A stretch of DNA of 64,000 nucleotides from Pseudomonas sp. BN417 (GCF_029871205.1 NZ_SSOJ01000144.1:38292-102291); one strand, 5' to 3'; shown: positions 53,847 through 62,172, counted from the first letter of the stretch. Notes: generated by a model not told the origin, from the letters alone. Numbers and translations: made by a program.

Positions 53847-54964
53847 AACACTTTCACCCTCGCCAGTTGTGCAACAATTTTGTCCTTTATGAGGTGGCCA
53901 TAATGGCGCGAGATCATCTCCACACTGGTTCCCGCAATCTTGGCGACCGTCATCGGGTCAATGCCGGACACAAGCATTTCCGAGATAGAGACGTGCCGTA
54001 GGCTGTACATCACAACCGTATCGGGTAGGCCGGCAGCAGCCCGCGCCACCTGGAAGGCATCGCGCCACTCAAACCTCGTCCATGCGATGCCTGAGCGCAT
54101 CAACAACGGCTCGTCAGTGAGGCGATCGCCGGCACACTCTTTCAAAACCTTAAGGGCGTCAGGGGAAATGGGGATTGTGCGACGACCTGTCTTGCCGACG
54201 ACAGTCAGCAAACCTGCTGGGTCAAGATCGCCGACAGTTGCACCTGCAAGTTCACCTGGCCTGCAGCCGGTCAGTAACATCGCGCGAAGGAACGGTTTTA
54301 GTTCGTGATCGGCAGCGGCAAGAAGCTTTCTTCTGTCCGCCAGCGTGAGAGCGACATCCCGGCGCTGCCCTACACCCTTGAACGCTTCGACGCGATCCCA
54401 CTGGGCGGTCGACGATGCAAGACCCAGCCTATACGCAAGGTTGAGGGCAGCTTTTAGCGTAGCGAGGTTGCGGTTTGCCGAATCCTTGGCACGCCGTTCA
54501 ACATCCGGATCATCGTCGTCGACATCAATTTGAGCATTCCGCCAGTCAGTGATGTGGGCAGTACGCAAAGCGCTGAGCTTGATACGGCCGATCGGCTGTT
54601 CGTACACCAGTCGGCGGAACCGGCCTTCGGCATCCTTCGCGGTGGACTCACCTTTCTCTGTCCGGCGATCTTTGACATAGCGCCTGCAGGCTTCAGCAAC
54701 GTCGATCACCTCGGTTGAACCGCCCTGGCACTGCGCAAACCATTCACGGGCAATTTTCACCGCACCGTCGTAGTCGGGCAGGCTTCCAAGCGCATGGTAC
54801 TTCTGCCCACCCGTATCGGAGCGCCATCGAGCGATCCACGTGCCGGTCCCATCTCCCAGCACGCGGTAACCCACATAGCAACCCGCCTCGATTCGGTCCC
54901 AGTAAGGCTCCCTTCGGGAAGAGAGCTTCTTTCGATCAGAAACGGTTTTGATTGCTGCGGCCAT
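53843..54964 (-). CDS. int: Tyrosine-type site-specific integrase of the island
   Basis: 373 aa. An arm-binding N-terminus and SAM-like core-binding domain (about 85-190) are followed by the catalytic domain: R235 (TGCRPGELAG), K258 (VVGKTGRR), R323 in MYSLRHVSISEML, and nucleophile Y355 in ISRHYGHL. The usual His two positions before the second Arg-His pair reads Tyr (Y320), and the later His/Trp position reads Thr (T346), variations seen in some island integrases. It lies 127 bp from the right att and reads inward, so it almost certainly integrates at tRNA-Arg(CCG). Confidence 0.93.
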   Translation of the reverse strand: MAAAIKTVSDRKKLSSRREPYWDRIEAGCYVGYRVLGDGTGTWIARWRSDTGGQKYHALGSLPDYDGAVKIAREWFAQCQGGSTEVIDVAEACRRYVKDRRTEKGESTAKDAEGRFRRLVYEQPIGRIKLSALRTAHITDWRNAQIDVDDDDPDVERRAKDSANRNLATLKAALNLAYRLGLASSTAQWDRVEAFKGVGQRRDVALTLADRRKLLAAADHELKPFLRAMLLTGCRPGELAGATVGDLDPAGLLTVVGKTGRRTIPISPDALKVLKECAGDRLTDEPLLMRSGIAWTRFEWRDAFQVARAAAGLPDTVVMYSLRHVSISEMLVSGIDPMTVAKIAGTSVEMISRHYGHLIKDKIVAQLARVKVL

Positions 54965-54974
54965 GGGAAAAAGT

Positions 54975-54993
54975 CCGTACGGAAACCATACGG
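54975..54993. repeat. Inverted repeat between int and the right att
   Basis: CCGTA-CGGAAACCA-TACGG lies just upstream of the integrase ATG. It matches 15 of 18 aligned positions of the left-end motif at 24,517-24,534 and begins with the 8-bp palindrome CCGTACGG. Candidate binding site for integrase, AlpA or a repressor of int. Confidence 0.5.
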
Positions 54994-55090
54994 AAAACTA
55001 GCATGAACAACGGCATGCTTCCATTTATTATTTTTCCATAATTTTCAGCCTATTAAGACACACTCTAACTCCAGCTTACCTGGCCACCCG

Positions 55091-55138
55091 GCCCTCCGAA
55101 GGCAGGGGTCGTGGGTTCGAATCCCGCCGGATGCGCCA
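55091..55138 (+). repeat. att repeat at the right island boundary (tRNA-Arg 3' end copy)
   Basis: An exact 48-bp copy of tRNA positions from the anticodon arm to CCA. No acceptor 5' strand or D arm precedes it, so it is not a functional tRNA. It is followed directly by a hairpin resembling a tRNA terminator. Confidence 0.95.
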
Positions 55139-55143
55139 AATCA

Positions 55144-55168
55144 GAAAGCCCGCCTAGTGCGGGCTTTC
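55144..55168. terminator. Hairpin terminator after the right att (ancestral tRNA terminator)
   Basis: GAAAGCCCGC-CTAGT-GCGGGCTTTC is a perfect 10-bp stem. Its position 5 bp after the CCA copy suggests it was the terminator of the tRNA-Arg gene before the island arrived. Confidence 0.75.
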
Positions 55169-55214
55169 GCGTTTCTGGAGCGGGCGCTCATGTGCTGGCA
55201 GGGCTGAGCCATGC

Positions 55215-55441
55215 TCATTCCCCTTCAGTCGGATTCCGGTGAGCCTGCATGTGCTGGCGCAGCAATTGGTTGATGCGGGCCTGATAGCCCGCGCCCTGGC
55301 CTTTGAACCACTCCAGTACGTCGGCATCCAGGCGGATGGTAAGCGCCTGCTTCACCAGCACCCGCAGCTCGGCGCGGCGGAAGAAGTCCTCGCCCACTGG
55401 TGTCGATGTCCTCGTCGCCCCGTTTGCCCAGGCGTTCCCAA
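55215..55441 (-). pseudogene. brnA antitoxin remnant with a frameshift
   Basis: The C-terminal 60 codons read GEDFFRRAELRVLVKQALTI, then RLDADVLEWFKGQGAGYQAR, INQLLRQHM, a clear BrnA antitoxin DNA-binding domain. The upstream part, TDWERLGKRGDEDIDTS, is in another frame: a short deletion between DIDTS and GEDFF (near 55,397) shifts the reading frame. BrnA normally neutralises and autoregulates with the RNase BrnT. Confidence 0.7.
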
Positions 55442-55528
55442 TCAGTTCTCGATGCTTTCGATACAGCGTCTGGCCTCCTGCTTGGTGGCTTTTCAGGCAG
55501 AGATGATGCGAATCGAGTCAGAAAGACA
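55442..55528 (-). pseudogene. brnT toxin 3' fragment with an in-frame stop
   Basis: The frame reads DSIRIISA-stop-KATKQEARRCIESIEN-stop. BrnT toxins end with RIISARKATKxE, so the stop corresponds to the Arg codon (CGA to TGA). No N-terminal BrnT sequence is present; a GGGGAAGATCTACTTT-type repeat interrupts the region just upstream. Confidence 0.65.
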
Positions 55529-55710
55529 AAAAAGGGGAAGATCTACTTTCTCTACTCCCTTTTCAGACTTCCCTGCTTGCGCCGCTCGACTCGCATGCCG
55601 AAAAATCGCTCGGTCATTTCCATTAAACTGCGTTCCGAGTCAGGCCCGGTGTCGAGCCTAGTGCCTTCGGCGAGAGAATTAGAGTAAGAAATATAAATCT
55701 GTCCCCTTTT
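55529..55710. repeat. GGGGACAGATTTATTT-type repeats left of the SBBP gene
   Basis: A diverged copy, AAAAAAGGGGAAGATCTACT, starts at 55,528. An inverted copy, AAATCTGTCCCCTTTT, is at 55,695-55,710, followed by two TTTTCCGGTCCCC-type units. The matching copies on the right side of the SBBP gene are in the opposite orientation. Confidence 0.6.
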
Positions 55711-55755
55711 CCGGTCCCCTTTTCCGGTCCGCACGGTTCTGGCGATGCTGACCCG

Positions 55756-57132
55756 TTACGGCAGCGTGAGCCATATGAGTGCCGACTCGAAGTTTCCGCT
55801 GTAGGTCGTGCTGCCGGCCGGTACGGACGCCCCGTGTGACGGAAAAGAAACCGTGCCTCCCGGATCCACGAGCGCTCCCGCAGGGGTCGCGACGGTGAAT
55901 TTCGGCGCGGACAGTTTCAGCGACGCGTCCAGCAGCGAATACGGCGGGCCCTGGCTCGTCGTCGCCGCAAGCCGCACCGTGTTGTCGGCCGAAGCCGCGA
56001 CCCCGCCGCCGGTCTCGAAGCCGGTGCCACCCCAGGTTGCCGCGGCCGTCACCTTCTTGCCCGTCGATTCCAGGCGCGCGACGAATGCATCCTGGAAGCC
56101 GACGCCCAACGTCGTCGTCGTTCCAGCTAGAAGAACCGAGCCGTCGGGCGCCACCGCGATGCCGTCACCGGTGTCGCCGCCCTTGGTGCAGCATTCCTTG
56201 CCGAACAACAAGCTGCCATCGGACCCGATCTTCAGGACCAGCGCGTTGATGCCGATGATGCCGCCCTTCGCCGCCTGGATGGCGCCAGCCGTGTATATGG
56301 ACCCATCCGCGGCGGCGGCCATTCCGCCGCGCGCATCCACGACCTCGCCTGCGCCGTACGTCCGTGCCCAGGCCAGCTCGCCCGCTGACGTCAGCTTCAG
56401 CACCATCACGTCGAACTGGGAAAAATTGCTGTTGGGCCGCAGTCTCGAACTGGCCGCGTAGACACTGCCGTCCGGCGTGACGGCCATCGCCTCGAAGCCG
56501 GCGGCATCGTCCCAGTACCTTTGCCAGACAAGAGTGCCCGCCGGATCGAACTTCAGGACGAATACCCCGGCGGAGCTCGGGCCGAAGCTGGTTGTACGGC
56601 CCGCGACGTAGACGGAGCCGTCGCTGTGCGTCGCCACCGCGCGGGCGCCATCGGACTGGGTACCGCCCCAGGCCCGCACCCAGAGCAGGTTGCCGTTCGG
56701 ATCGAATTTCAGCAACACGGCGTCTCCGCCACCGTCTGCGGTGATGCCGGCCACGTAGACTGAACCGTCGGCAGCGACCGCCACTGACGTATCCGTCACC
56801 CCGACGATGGTCGGGCCGTTCCAGATCCGCTGCCAGACGACCGCTCCATTCAAGAGCTTGACGATGAACATCCGCGTCGCGGGCGAGCCGAACTCGTCCA
56901 AGGCAAAGCTGTCCGTCGAGCCGACGAGGTACGCGCTGCCGTCGGCGGCCGTGGCGACATCGGTTGCGACTTCGGCTCCAGTCCCACCCCATGTCGTCTC
57001 GGTGAGCAAGACCTGCCCGTGCGCCGGCCTTTCTGCAACTGCCAGCAGGACCAAAACCAAGCTTGCAAACAGCACCTTCCCGACCGCGATTCCATTCCGT
57101 CGTGTTGGCGAGGGACTGCAGATATGCGTCAT
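55756..57132 (-). CDS. Secreted SBBP-repeat beta-propeller protein
   Basis: 458 aa. A signal peptide (GKVLFASLVLVLLAVAERPA followed by HG-Q) precedes about seven repeats of roughly 50 residues with the pattern (D)GSVYVAGxT...DAVLLKFDPNGNLLWVRAWGG, the SBBP / beta-propeller repeat. The last 80 residues end in a beta-rich segment. AGGAGAAAGGAC precedes the chosen ATG. It has no operon partner and sits in a patch of dispersed repeats, so it may be recently acquired. The function is unknown. Confidence 0.8.
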   Translation of the reverse strand: MTHICSPSPTRRNGIAVGKVLFASLVLVLLAVAERPAHGQVLLTETTWGGTGAEVATDVATAADGSAYLVGSTDSFALDEFGSPATRMFIVKLLNGAVVWQRIWNGPTIVGVTDTSVAVAADGSVYVAGITADGGGDAVLLKFDPNGNLLWVRAWGGTQSDGARAVATHSDGSVYVAGRTTSFGPSSAGVFVLKFDPAGTLVWQRYWDDAAGFEAMAVTPDGSVYAASSRLRPNSNFSQFDVMVLKLTSAGELAWARTYGAGEVVDARGGMAAAADGSIYTAGAIQAAKGGIIGINALVLKIGSDGSLLFGKECCTKGGDTGDGIAVAPDGSVLLAGTTTTLGVGFQDAFVARLESTGKKVTAAATWGGTGFETGGGVAASADNTVRLAATTSQGPPYSLLDASLKLSAPKFTVATPAGALVDPGGTVSFPSHGASVPAGSTTYSGNFESALIWLTLP

Positions 57133-57544
57133 GTCCTTTCTCCTGTTTGGAGCGAAAAGGACCTGGACGTCGCTGATGGGGGAATAGCCGAACCGCTCGA
57201 AGCGTGTCATCCGCTACCAGCTGCGCGCCGCGACAGCGCAGTACGAGCGGCACGAAGATCTCCAGGTGGTAATCCTTGAGTCTAAAACAGCATGCAAAGC
57301 TTTCCAGACTTCCGGGGTAAACAACGTCCAATAGTTTCCACCCCAGGGTGCGCAACTATCCGGCCTTCAAGAGAAAAGGGGAGAGATTTATTTTTCATTT
57401 CAATCCGTAACTGAGGAAAGAGCCAAGAAGGGGACAAGCCAAAAAGGGGACAGATTTATTTTGCCTGCTCTAATTCAGGTCTTTCTGGCTCGCGGCGTTC
57501 AGTTCATGGGCTAGAGATTCTCGAAACTTCATCCAGAGCTAAAG
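57133..57544. other. Non-coding right flank of the SBBP gene with dispersed repeats
   Basis: Contains GAAAAGGGGAGAGATTTATT at about 57,373, a further AAGGGGACAAGCC unit at 57,428, and AAAAAGGGGACAGATTTATT at 57,441. No gene is visible. These mirror the repeats left of the SBBP gene. Confidence 0.6.
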
Positions 57545-57608
57545 AGGTCAACTGGATAGAGTCTGCCCTTCAAAGGCAGGGGTCGTGGGTTCGAATCCGG
57601 CCGGAGCA
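57545..57608 (+). pseudogene. Degenerate tRNA-Arg-like copy (possible older att site)
   Basis: CTGGATAGAGT, CTGCCCTtcaAAGGCAGGGG and TCGTGGGTTCGAATCC match tRNA-Arg, but one base is missing after GAGT, the anticodon loop is CTTCAAA, the T-stem is mispaired (GTGGG with CCGGC), and the 5' acceptor strand does not pair with the 3' strand beyond three bases. It is therefore not a working tRNA. Confidence 0.7.
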
Positions 57609-57615
57609 GCTCGAC

Positions 57616-58602
57616 TCAACTCGAAGAGCCTCGGAAATCTTCGGGGCGATCTATCCCTGGCATTAGTGGAGCCCTGGCGCATTCCTCGAGCCAGTCGATA
57701 AGAGCTTGCAGCCGTCTGGGCATTGGGTCGAGCGGGGGATGAACCAGGTAATAGCCATAGTTTCTCGCTTCGATGAAGCCGCTGAATGGCAGCACCAGTT
57801 CTCCATTCTCAATGCGTTGGCGGACCAGTTGTTCGCGGCCTATGGCGACCCCGGAGTGGTTCATGGCCGCGATCGTGCACAAGTCGGAGCGGTCGAAGGT
57901 CAGGAAGCGCTCCGGCAGGTAGGCCGTCGCTCCGGTTTCACGCGCCCATAAGCGCCACTCCGCATCGAACGCGGCGTTGTCCCAGGCCTCCACGTCATGC
58001 AGCAGAATGCATTGGTCAAGCCGTTCGGGTCGCCCTAGAAGATTGTGTTTGCGCGCGTACTCGGGACTGCAGACGGGCGCAATTCGCTCCGGCATCAGGC
58101 GGGTACTCGTGAGACCGGGGTGCTCGCCATTGGAGTAGCACAGCACGAGATCGATTTTCCTCGTTCGATAATCGATGCGCTCATTGCCCACCCTGATATC
58201 CAGTTGCACACCCGGATAACGGGCGGTGAAGTCTGCCAGTCTGGGCACCAGCCAGCATTGCGCTACCGAGGGCCTCACGTAAAAGGTCAGTTGCCCGGAG
58301 ATCTGCGCGTGAGCACGCTCCTGCATGGCCTCGGACAACGCATCCATGGTGTTCTGCATGATCTGGAAGATGCGCTCCCCGTCGTCGGTCAGGCTCACCT
58401 TCCTTGGCAGCCTGTGGAACAACTTGAGCGACAGGTCTTCTTCCAGCCGGGCGATGCGATGGCTTACCGCGCTGGCCGTCAGGCACAGCTCATCGGCGGC
58501 CCGCGAGAAGCTCATATGGCGAGCGGCGACCAGGAAGGTGTGCAGGTTCGCCAGATGTGTCCCGTTGAGCTTCGGTCCTGTGGTGAAACCCGCCTTCGAC
58601 AT
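57616..58602 (-). CDS. dsdC: DsdC-type LysR regulator of D-serine catabolism
   Basis: 328 aa from the ATG at 58,602, which has AGAGGA 8 bp upstream; an in-frame GTG at 58,653 would add 17 residues. The LysR helix-turn-helix reads FSRAADELCLTASAVSHRIA, and the effector domain spans about 110-310. In E. coli DsdC activates dsdXA in response to D-serine and is encoded divergently; here it is downstream of and co-directional with dsdX-dsdA, so autoregulation within the operon is likely. Confidence 0.88.
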   Translation of the reverse strand: MSKAGFTTGPKLNGTHLANLHTFLVAARHMSFSRAADELCLTASAVSHRIARLEEDLSLKLFHRLPRKVSLTDDGERIFQIMQNTMDALSEAMQERAHAQISGQLTFYVRPSVAQCWLVPRLADFTARYPGVQLDIRVGNERIDYRTRKIDLVLCYSNGEHPGLTSTRLMPERIAPVCSPEYARKHNLLGRPERLDQCILLHDVEAWDNAAFDAEWRLWARETGATAYLPERFLTFDRSDLCTIAAMNHSGVAIGREQLVRQRIENGELVLPFSGFIEARNYGYYLVHPPLDPMPRRLQALIDWLEECARAPLMPGIDRPEDFRGSSS

Positions 58603-58673
58603 CGCTGCAATCCTCTCTTGGTCCGCCGCCCGCACCTGCGTGAGTTCCGTCACCTTTATCGCAACTGGCGCTG

Positions 58674-60008
58674 CTAGCCGCGCCCCTTCTCGACATACGC
58701 GGCGAACTCTTCAGCCGGCACCATGCTGCCTCCCGTACCCCAGACAAGGTGCGTGGCGTTGGCCAACCGCTCCGATGTGACACCGATACGCTCCAGATAG
58801 GCCTGGTCTCGCAGGACGCGCACCATCCCCGGTGCGCCGGCCAGGGCGGAGGGCTCCAGACGAACCCGCTCTTCCTGGTAGGCGATTGCCAGGAGGCGGT
58901 ACAGCTCTTCGTCCGTCACGGTGTAATAACCGTCGATCAGCCGCTGCATCGCCCGGCCCACGAATCCGGATGGCCGGCCAACCGCCAGGCCGTCCGCCGC
59001 CGTGACATTGTCGATGCCGAACTCCTGGACACTGACTTCATCGTGCAACCCGGTGTACACGCCCAGCAACATGCAAGGGGAGTGAGTGGGTTCGGCGAAG
59101 ATGCAGTGCACGGCATCCCCAAAGGCCAGCTTGAGGCCGAAGGCAACGCCACCGGGGCCGCCACCCACACCACAAGGCAGGTAGACGAACAGCGGGTGAT
59201 CCAGGTCGACCACTACTCCAGCCTGCTCGAACTGGCGCACCAGTCGTTCTGCAGCGACTGCGTAGCCGAGGAACAGATGGGGCGAGTTCTCGTCGTCCAC
59301 AAAGTAGCAGGTGGGGTCGCATGCGGCTTGTCGGCGCCCCTGCTCCACCGCGACGCTGTAGTCCGACTCGTACTCTACGACCGTCACCCCATTTGCTCGC
59401 AGCTTGTCCTTCTTCCATTGCCGCGCATCCGATGACATGTGCACGGTCGCCTGGAAGCCGAGCTTGGCGCTCATGATGCCGATGGAGAGCCCCAGGTTGC
59501 CTGTGGAGCCGACCGCGATCTTGTACTGGCCGAAGAACTGGCGAGCCGCATCGGACGCGAGGGCTTCGTAGCTATCGCCGATGCTGATCAGCCCAGCTTG
59601 CAGGGCAAGATCCTCCGCATGCTTGAGCACTTCATGGATGCCACCGCGCGCCTTGATCGACCCGGAAATGGGCAGATCGCTGTCCGTCTTGAGCCAGAGC
59701 GAGCCACTGCCGGGTAGCCCTGCCTCGTTCAGCAGCAAGCTGTGCAGTTTCTTCAGGGGCACGATTCCCGATTCGATGATCCCGCCAGCCGCTGCGGTTT
59801 CCGGAAAGACTTTTGCGATGTAGGGCGCGAAGCGCTGCAAACGTGCGCTGGCCTGTGCGACATCCTCCGCGCCCAGCCCCACATCCCCCAGGGCCGTGGC
59901 GGCAGTGGCGATGGCCGGATTGAACCAGCTGGTCTCCTGCAGAGCGACCAGATCCTCGATCAGTGGGTGGCTGGCGTACCAGGCATCGAGCGTTTTGCCG
60001 TGAATCAT
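58674..60008 (-). CDS. dsdA: D-serine ammonia-lyase (D-serine deaminase)
   Basis: 444-aa PLP enzyme that converts D-serine to pyruvate and ammonia. The PLP Lys is K119 in [14 protein letters not shown]; the phosphate-binding loop is [10 protein letters not shown] and the glycine-rich cofactor segment is [14 protein letters not shown], as in DsdA. The length is standard. It lies 50 bp after dsdX and 71 bp before dsdC, all leftward. Confidence 0.95.
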   Translation of the reverse strand: MIHGKTLDAWYASHPLIEDLVALQETSWFNPAIATAATALGDVGLGAEDVAQASARLQRFAPYIAKVFPETAAAGGIIESGIVPLKKLHSLLLNEAGLPGSGSLWLKTDSDLPISGSIKARGGIHEVLKHAEDLALQAGLISIGDSYEALASDAARQFFGQYKIAVGSTGNLGLSIGIMSAKLGFQATVHMSSDARQWKKDKLRANGVTVVEYESDYSVAVEQGRRQAACDPTCYFVDDENSPHLFLGYAVAAERLVRQFEQAGVVVDLDHPLFVYLPCGVGGGPGGVAFGLKLAFGDAVHCIFAEPTHSPCMLLGVYTGLHDEVSVQEFGIDNVTAADGLAVGRPSGFVGRAMQRLIDGYYTVTDEELYRLLAIAYQEERVRLEPSALAGAPGMVRVLRDQAYLERIGVTSERLANATHLVWGTGGSMVPAEEFAAYVEKGRG

Positions 60009-60058
60009 GGATGTTCCTATCGACAGTCTGTGCGTGGAAAAGGTGGTAGCGACTCAAA

Positions 60059-61402
60059 TCAGACGAAGTTGGCGAGCAACAGCGTGCAGCCCAGTGCCGT
60101 GAACGAGGCCAGGACGGTTGCGCCGGTGAATTTCTTGATGGCCTCGGACAGGGAAATACCCAGGTATTCCTTCACCACCCAGAAAGCGGAGTCGGTGATG
60201 TGCGTCCAGCCAATCGCACCTGCGCCGATGGCTATCACGAGGATCTCACGGTTGTATTCGGGGTGCTGGCCCAGGACCGGCAACACCATCCCGGCCGCAC
60301 TGATCATGGCGACCGTGGCGGAGCCGACGGCAAAGTGCATCAATCCCGCGATCAGCCAAGCCAGGATGATCGGGTTCAGCTGCGACTGGCTCAGCAAGTC
60401 CGCCAGCACCTTGCCGATCCCGCTGCCGACCAGAATATCGTTGAACGCGCCGCCCGCGCCGATGATCAGCAAGATGCCGGCCAGCGGAGGGAAGCACCGA
60501 TGGGTGAGGTTGAGGAGGTCGCCCATACCGAGGCCGCGTCGCAGGCCCAGCGACCAATAGGCGAAACAGACAGACAGGGCGAGCGCAATCAGCGGGTTGC
60601 CGAAGAAGGACACCCACTCATACGCGGCGGAGTCCTTGGCGAGCAGGGTCACCGACAGCGTCTTGCCGACCATGAGCGCGAGCGGCAGCAGCACCGTCGC
60701 CAGCGTGATGCCAAAGCCGGGCGATGCCTTCTCGTCGATGGTGGCTTCGCTGCGTTCGGCGAGAAACTGCTGCTGGCCTTCAGGCTCCTGGCGGCTGCAC
60801 ATGAATCGCACCCAGACAGGGCCGGCAATCACGGCGGTGGGCAGCCCCACGATGAGGCCGTACAGGATCACCTTGCCGATGTCCGCATTCAACATGCCGG
60901 TGATGGCGGTGGCCGCCGGATGCGGCGGCAGGATGCAATGCACGACCATCAACGAGGTCGCCAGCGGAGCACCGAGATAAAGCATGTCGATCCGGGCCTG
61001 GCGCGCGACCACATAGATCAACGGAATCAGCAGAACGAAGCCGACCTCGAAGAACACTGGAATGCCCGCGATAAAGCCCACCAGCATCATGGCCCAGGAT
61101 GCATTCCTCTCGCCCAGGACATCCAGCAGCGTCGTGGCGATGCGCCTGGCGCCACCGGATTCCTCCAGCAGCTTTCCCAGGATGCTGCCCAGGCCAATGA
61201 CGCCGGCAAGAAACCCGAGCGTGCCGCCCATGCCCTTTTCGAAGGCGCCCACCATCGCGGTGGGTGACATGCCGGTGCCTACACCCACAAGCAGGCTCGC
61301 GGCCATCAGGGACAGAAACGGGTGTACGCGTAATTTGCTGATCAGGACCACGATCAACAAGATCGCGGTGCCGAGAACTGAAAGCGAAAAAGCGGGGGTC
61401 AT
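60059..61402 (-). CDS. dsdX: D-serine permease DsdX (GntP family)
   Basis: 447-aa inner-membrane protein with about 12 hydrophobic helices and GntP-family motifs (GFLAGVIGLGSILGKLLEES, PLATSLMVVHCILPPHPAAT). Imports D-serine for DsdA. GGAG lies about 12 bp before the ATG; an upstream in-frame start would add 11 hydrophilic residues. It is the first gene of the dsdX-dsdA-dsdC unit. Confidence 0.92.
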   Translation of the reverse strand: MTPAFSLSVLGTAILLIVVLISKLRVHPFLSLMAASLLVGVGTGMSPTAMVGAFEKGMGGTLGFLAGVIGLGSILGKLLEESGGARRIATTLLDVLGERNASWAMMLVGFIAGIPVFFEVGFVLLIPLIYVVARQARIDMLYLGAPLATSLMVVHCILPPHPAATAITGMLNADIGKVILYGLIVGLPTAVIAGPVWVRFMCSRQEPEGQQQFLAERSEATIDEKASPGFGITLATVLLPLALMVGKTLSVTLLAKDSAAYEWVSFFGNPLIALALSVCFAYWSLGLRRGLGMGDLLNLTHRCFPPLAGILLIIGAGGAFNDILVGSGIGKVLADLLSQSQLNPIILAWLIAGLMHFAVGSATVAMISAAGMVLPVLGQHPEYNREILVIAIGAGAIGWTHITDSAFWVVKEYLGISLSEAIKKFTGATVLASFTALGCTLLLANFV

Positions 61403-61857
61403 CTTTTGTTCTTCTCCATCACTACTCGCGTCCATGCGATGTTGTTTTGATGGATTAGATTTCAGCGCCCTGTTGCCGACAAACGATGGTTCGTCAGCCT
61501 ATGGATGAACTGGGATCAACCATGGCTGGAGGCCTGAACGCCAAGCTGATCAGCGCTCCTGCCCCTTCGCCAGCCGAGCCCTTTTCATTCCCGCCCTCCC
61601 CGCCTATAGTCCGGCCCGTCACGGTAAATCTCGTGGCCGACCTTGGCCGGTCGAACAACTCTAGGCGCACAGACGCCCAACTCACCATCGCAGACGCGTT
61701 ATCGCGTCTGCGATGCCGTGTCATGGCAACTGTGCGCGGGACACCTTCGGGTGTGCCGGGTGCCTAGAGTCCCGGTCGGCCAACCCGCGTACAGTTGCCG
61801 CCCTACTTCGCTTGGCCGCGACGGGTGGCAGCTCCATCGAACTCTAGGAGCTTCACC
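61403..61857. other. Divergent intergenic region with strong dyads
   Basis: Carries the dsdX promoter on one strand and that of the 94-aa gene on the other. A 13-bp perfect hairpin is at 61,686-61,715. The word CTCTAGG or its complement occurs three times (61,659; 61,763; 61,842), the first two within a larger imperfect inverted repeat. No gene is evident. Confidence 0.5.
61686..61715. repeat. Perfect 13-bp hairpin
   Basis: CATCGCAGACGCG-TTAT-CGCGTCTGCGATG. No T run follows on either strand, so an operator, RNA structure or repeat end is as likely as a terminator. Confidence 0.7.
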
Positions 61858-62142
61858 ATGCATACGGATTTCTCGAACCTCATTCCCCTGACCGGCAACG
61901 CCGGCACCACGCCCGTGCTACTGCTCGATGGCAGCTGCGCCTATATCGACCTGCAGGAGTGCGCCGATATGCGCCTGAATGCGGCCAGGGGACTGCTGCA
62001 CAGCCTGGCGACGATGGCACCGGGGCAAGCCGATGAGCGCGACCTGGTGCACTTCGCCGATGCGGCCCAGCTGTTGCTGGCGGATGCCTGCGACCTGCTC
62101 GCCGCAGCGCGCAAGGCGGCGCGCCGGGAAGCGATTGGCTGA
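61858..62142 (+). CDS. Small protein of unknown function
   Basis: 94 aa from the ATG with TAGGAG 8 bp upstream. The N-terminal half (MHTDFSNLIPLTGNAGTTPV) has a short beta-like section, the rest is helical (DLVHFADAAQLLLADACDLL). No family recognised. It is convergent with the LuxR-type gene after a 30-bp gap. Confidence 0.65.
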   Translation: MHTDFSNLIPLTGNAGTTPVLLLDGSCAYIDLQECADMRLNAARGLLHSLATMAPGQADERDLVHFADAAQLLLADACDLLAAARKAARREAIG

Positions 62143-62172
62143 AGCCCCCGCGCAAGCGCAGACCCTCCGTAC

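Larger units (their letters stand above)
24481..55138. mobile_element. 30.7-kb tRNA-Arg genomic island carrying anti-phage modules
   Basis: The boundaries are the 48-bp direct repeats of the tRNA 3' end. A tyrosine integrase gene reads inward from the right end, followed by an unknown ORF, an AlpA-like regulator and a primase-helicase. The cargo is an HEPN-SNF2 helicase/GHKL ATPase pair, an HD hydrolase pair, a type I restriction operon with two accessory genes, a NUDIX gene, a terminase-small-subunit-like gene and a nuclease-STAND protein. No structural phage genes or conjugation genes are present, which suggests a satellite-like or otherwise mobilised island. Confidence 0.92.

Noticed and set aside
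55091-55138. A second tRNA-Arg gene at the right island end
   Set aside because: Only the 3' 48 bp are present; there is no D arm or 5' acceptor strand, so it is an att repeat.
24481-55138. A complete prophage
   Set aside because: No capsid, portal, large terminase, tail or lysis genes are seen; only replication, integration and a terminase-small-subunit-like gene.
57545-57608. A selenocysteine or opal-suppressor tRNA (anticodon UCA)
   Set aside because: The acceptor stem does not pair, one base is missing in the D-to-anticodon region, and it lacks the long variable arm of tRNA-Sec; it is a degenerate tRNA-Arg copy.
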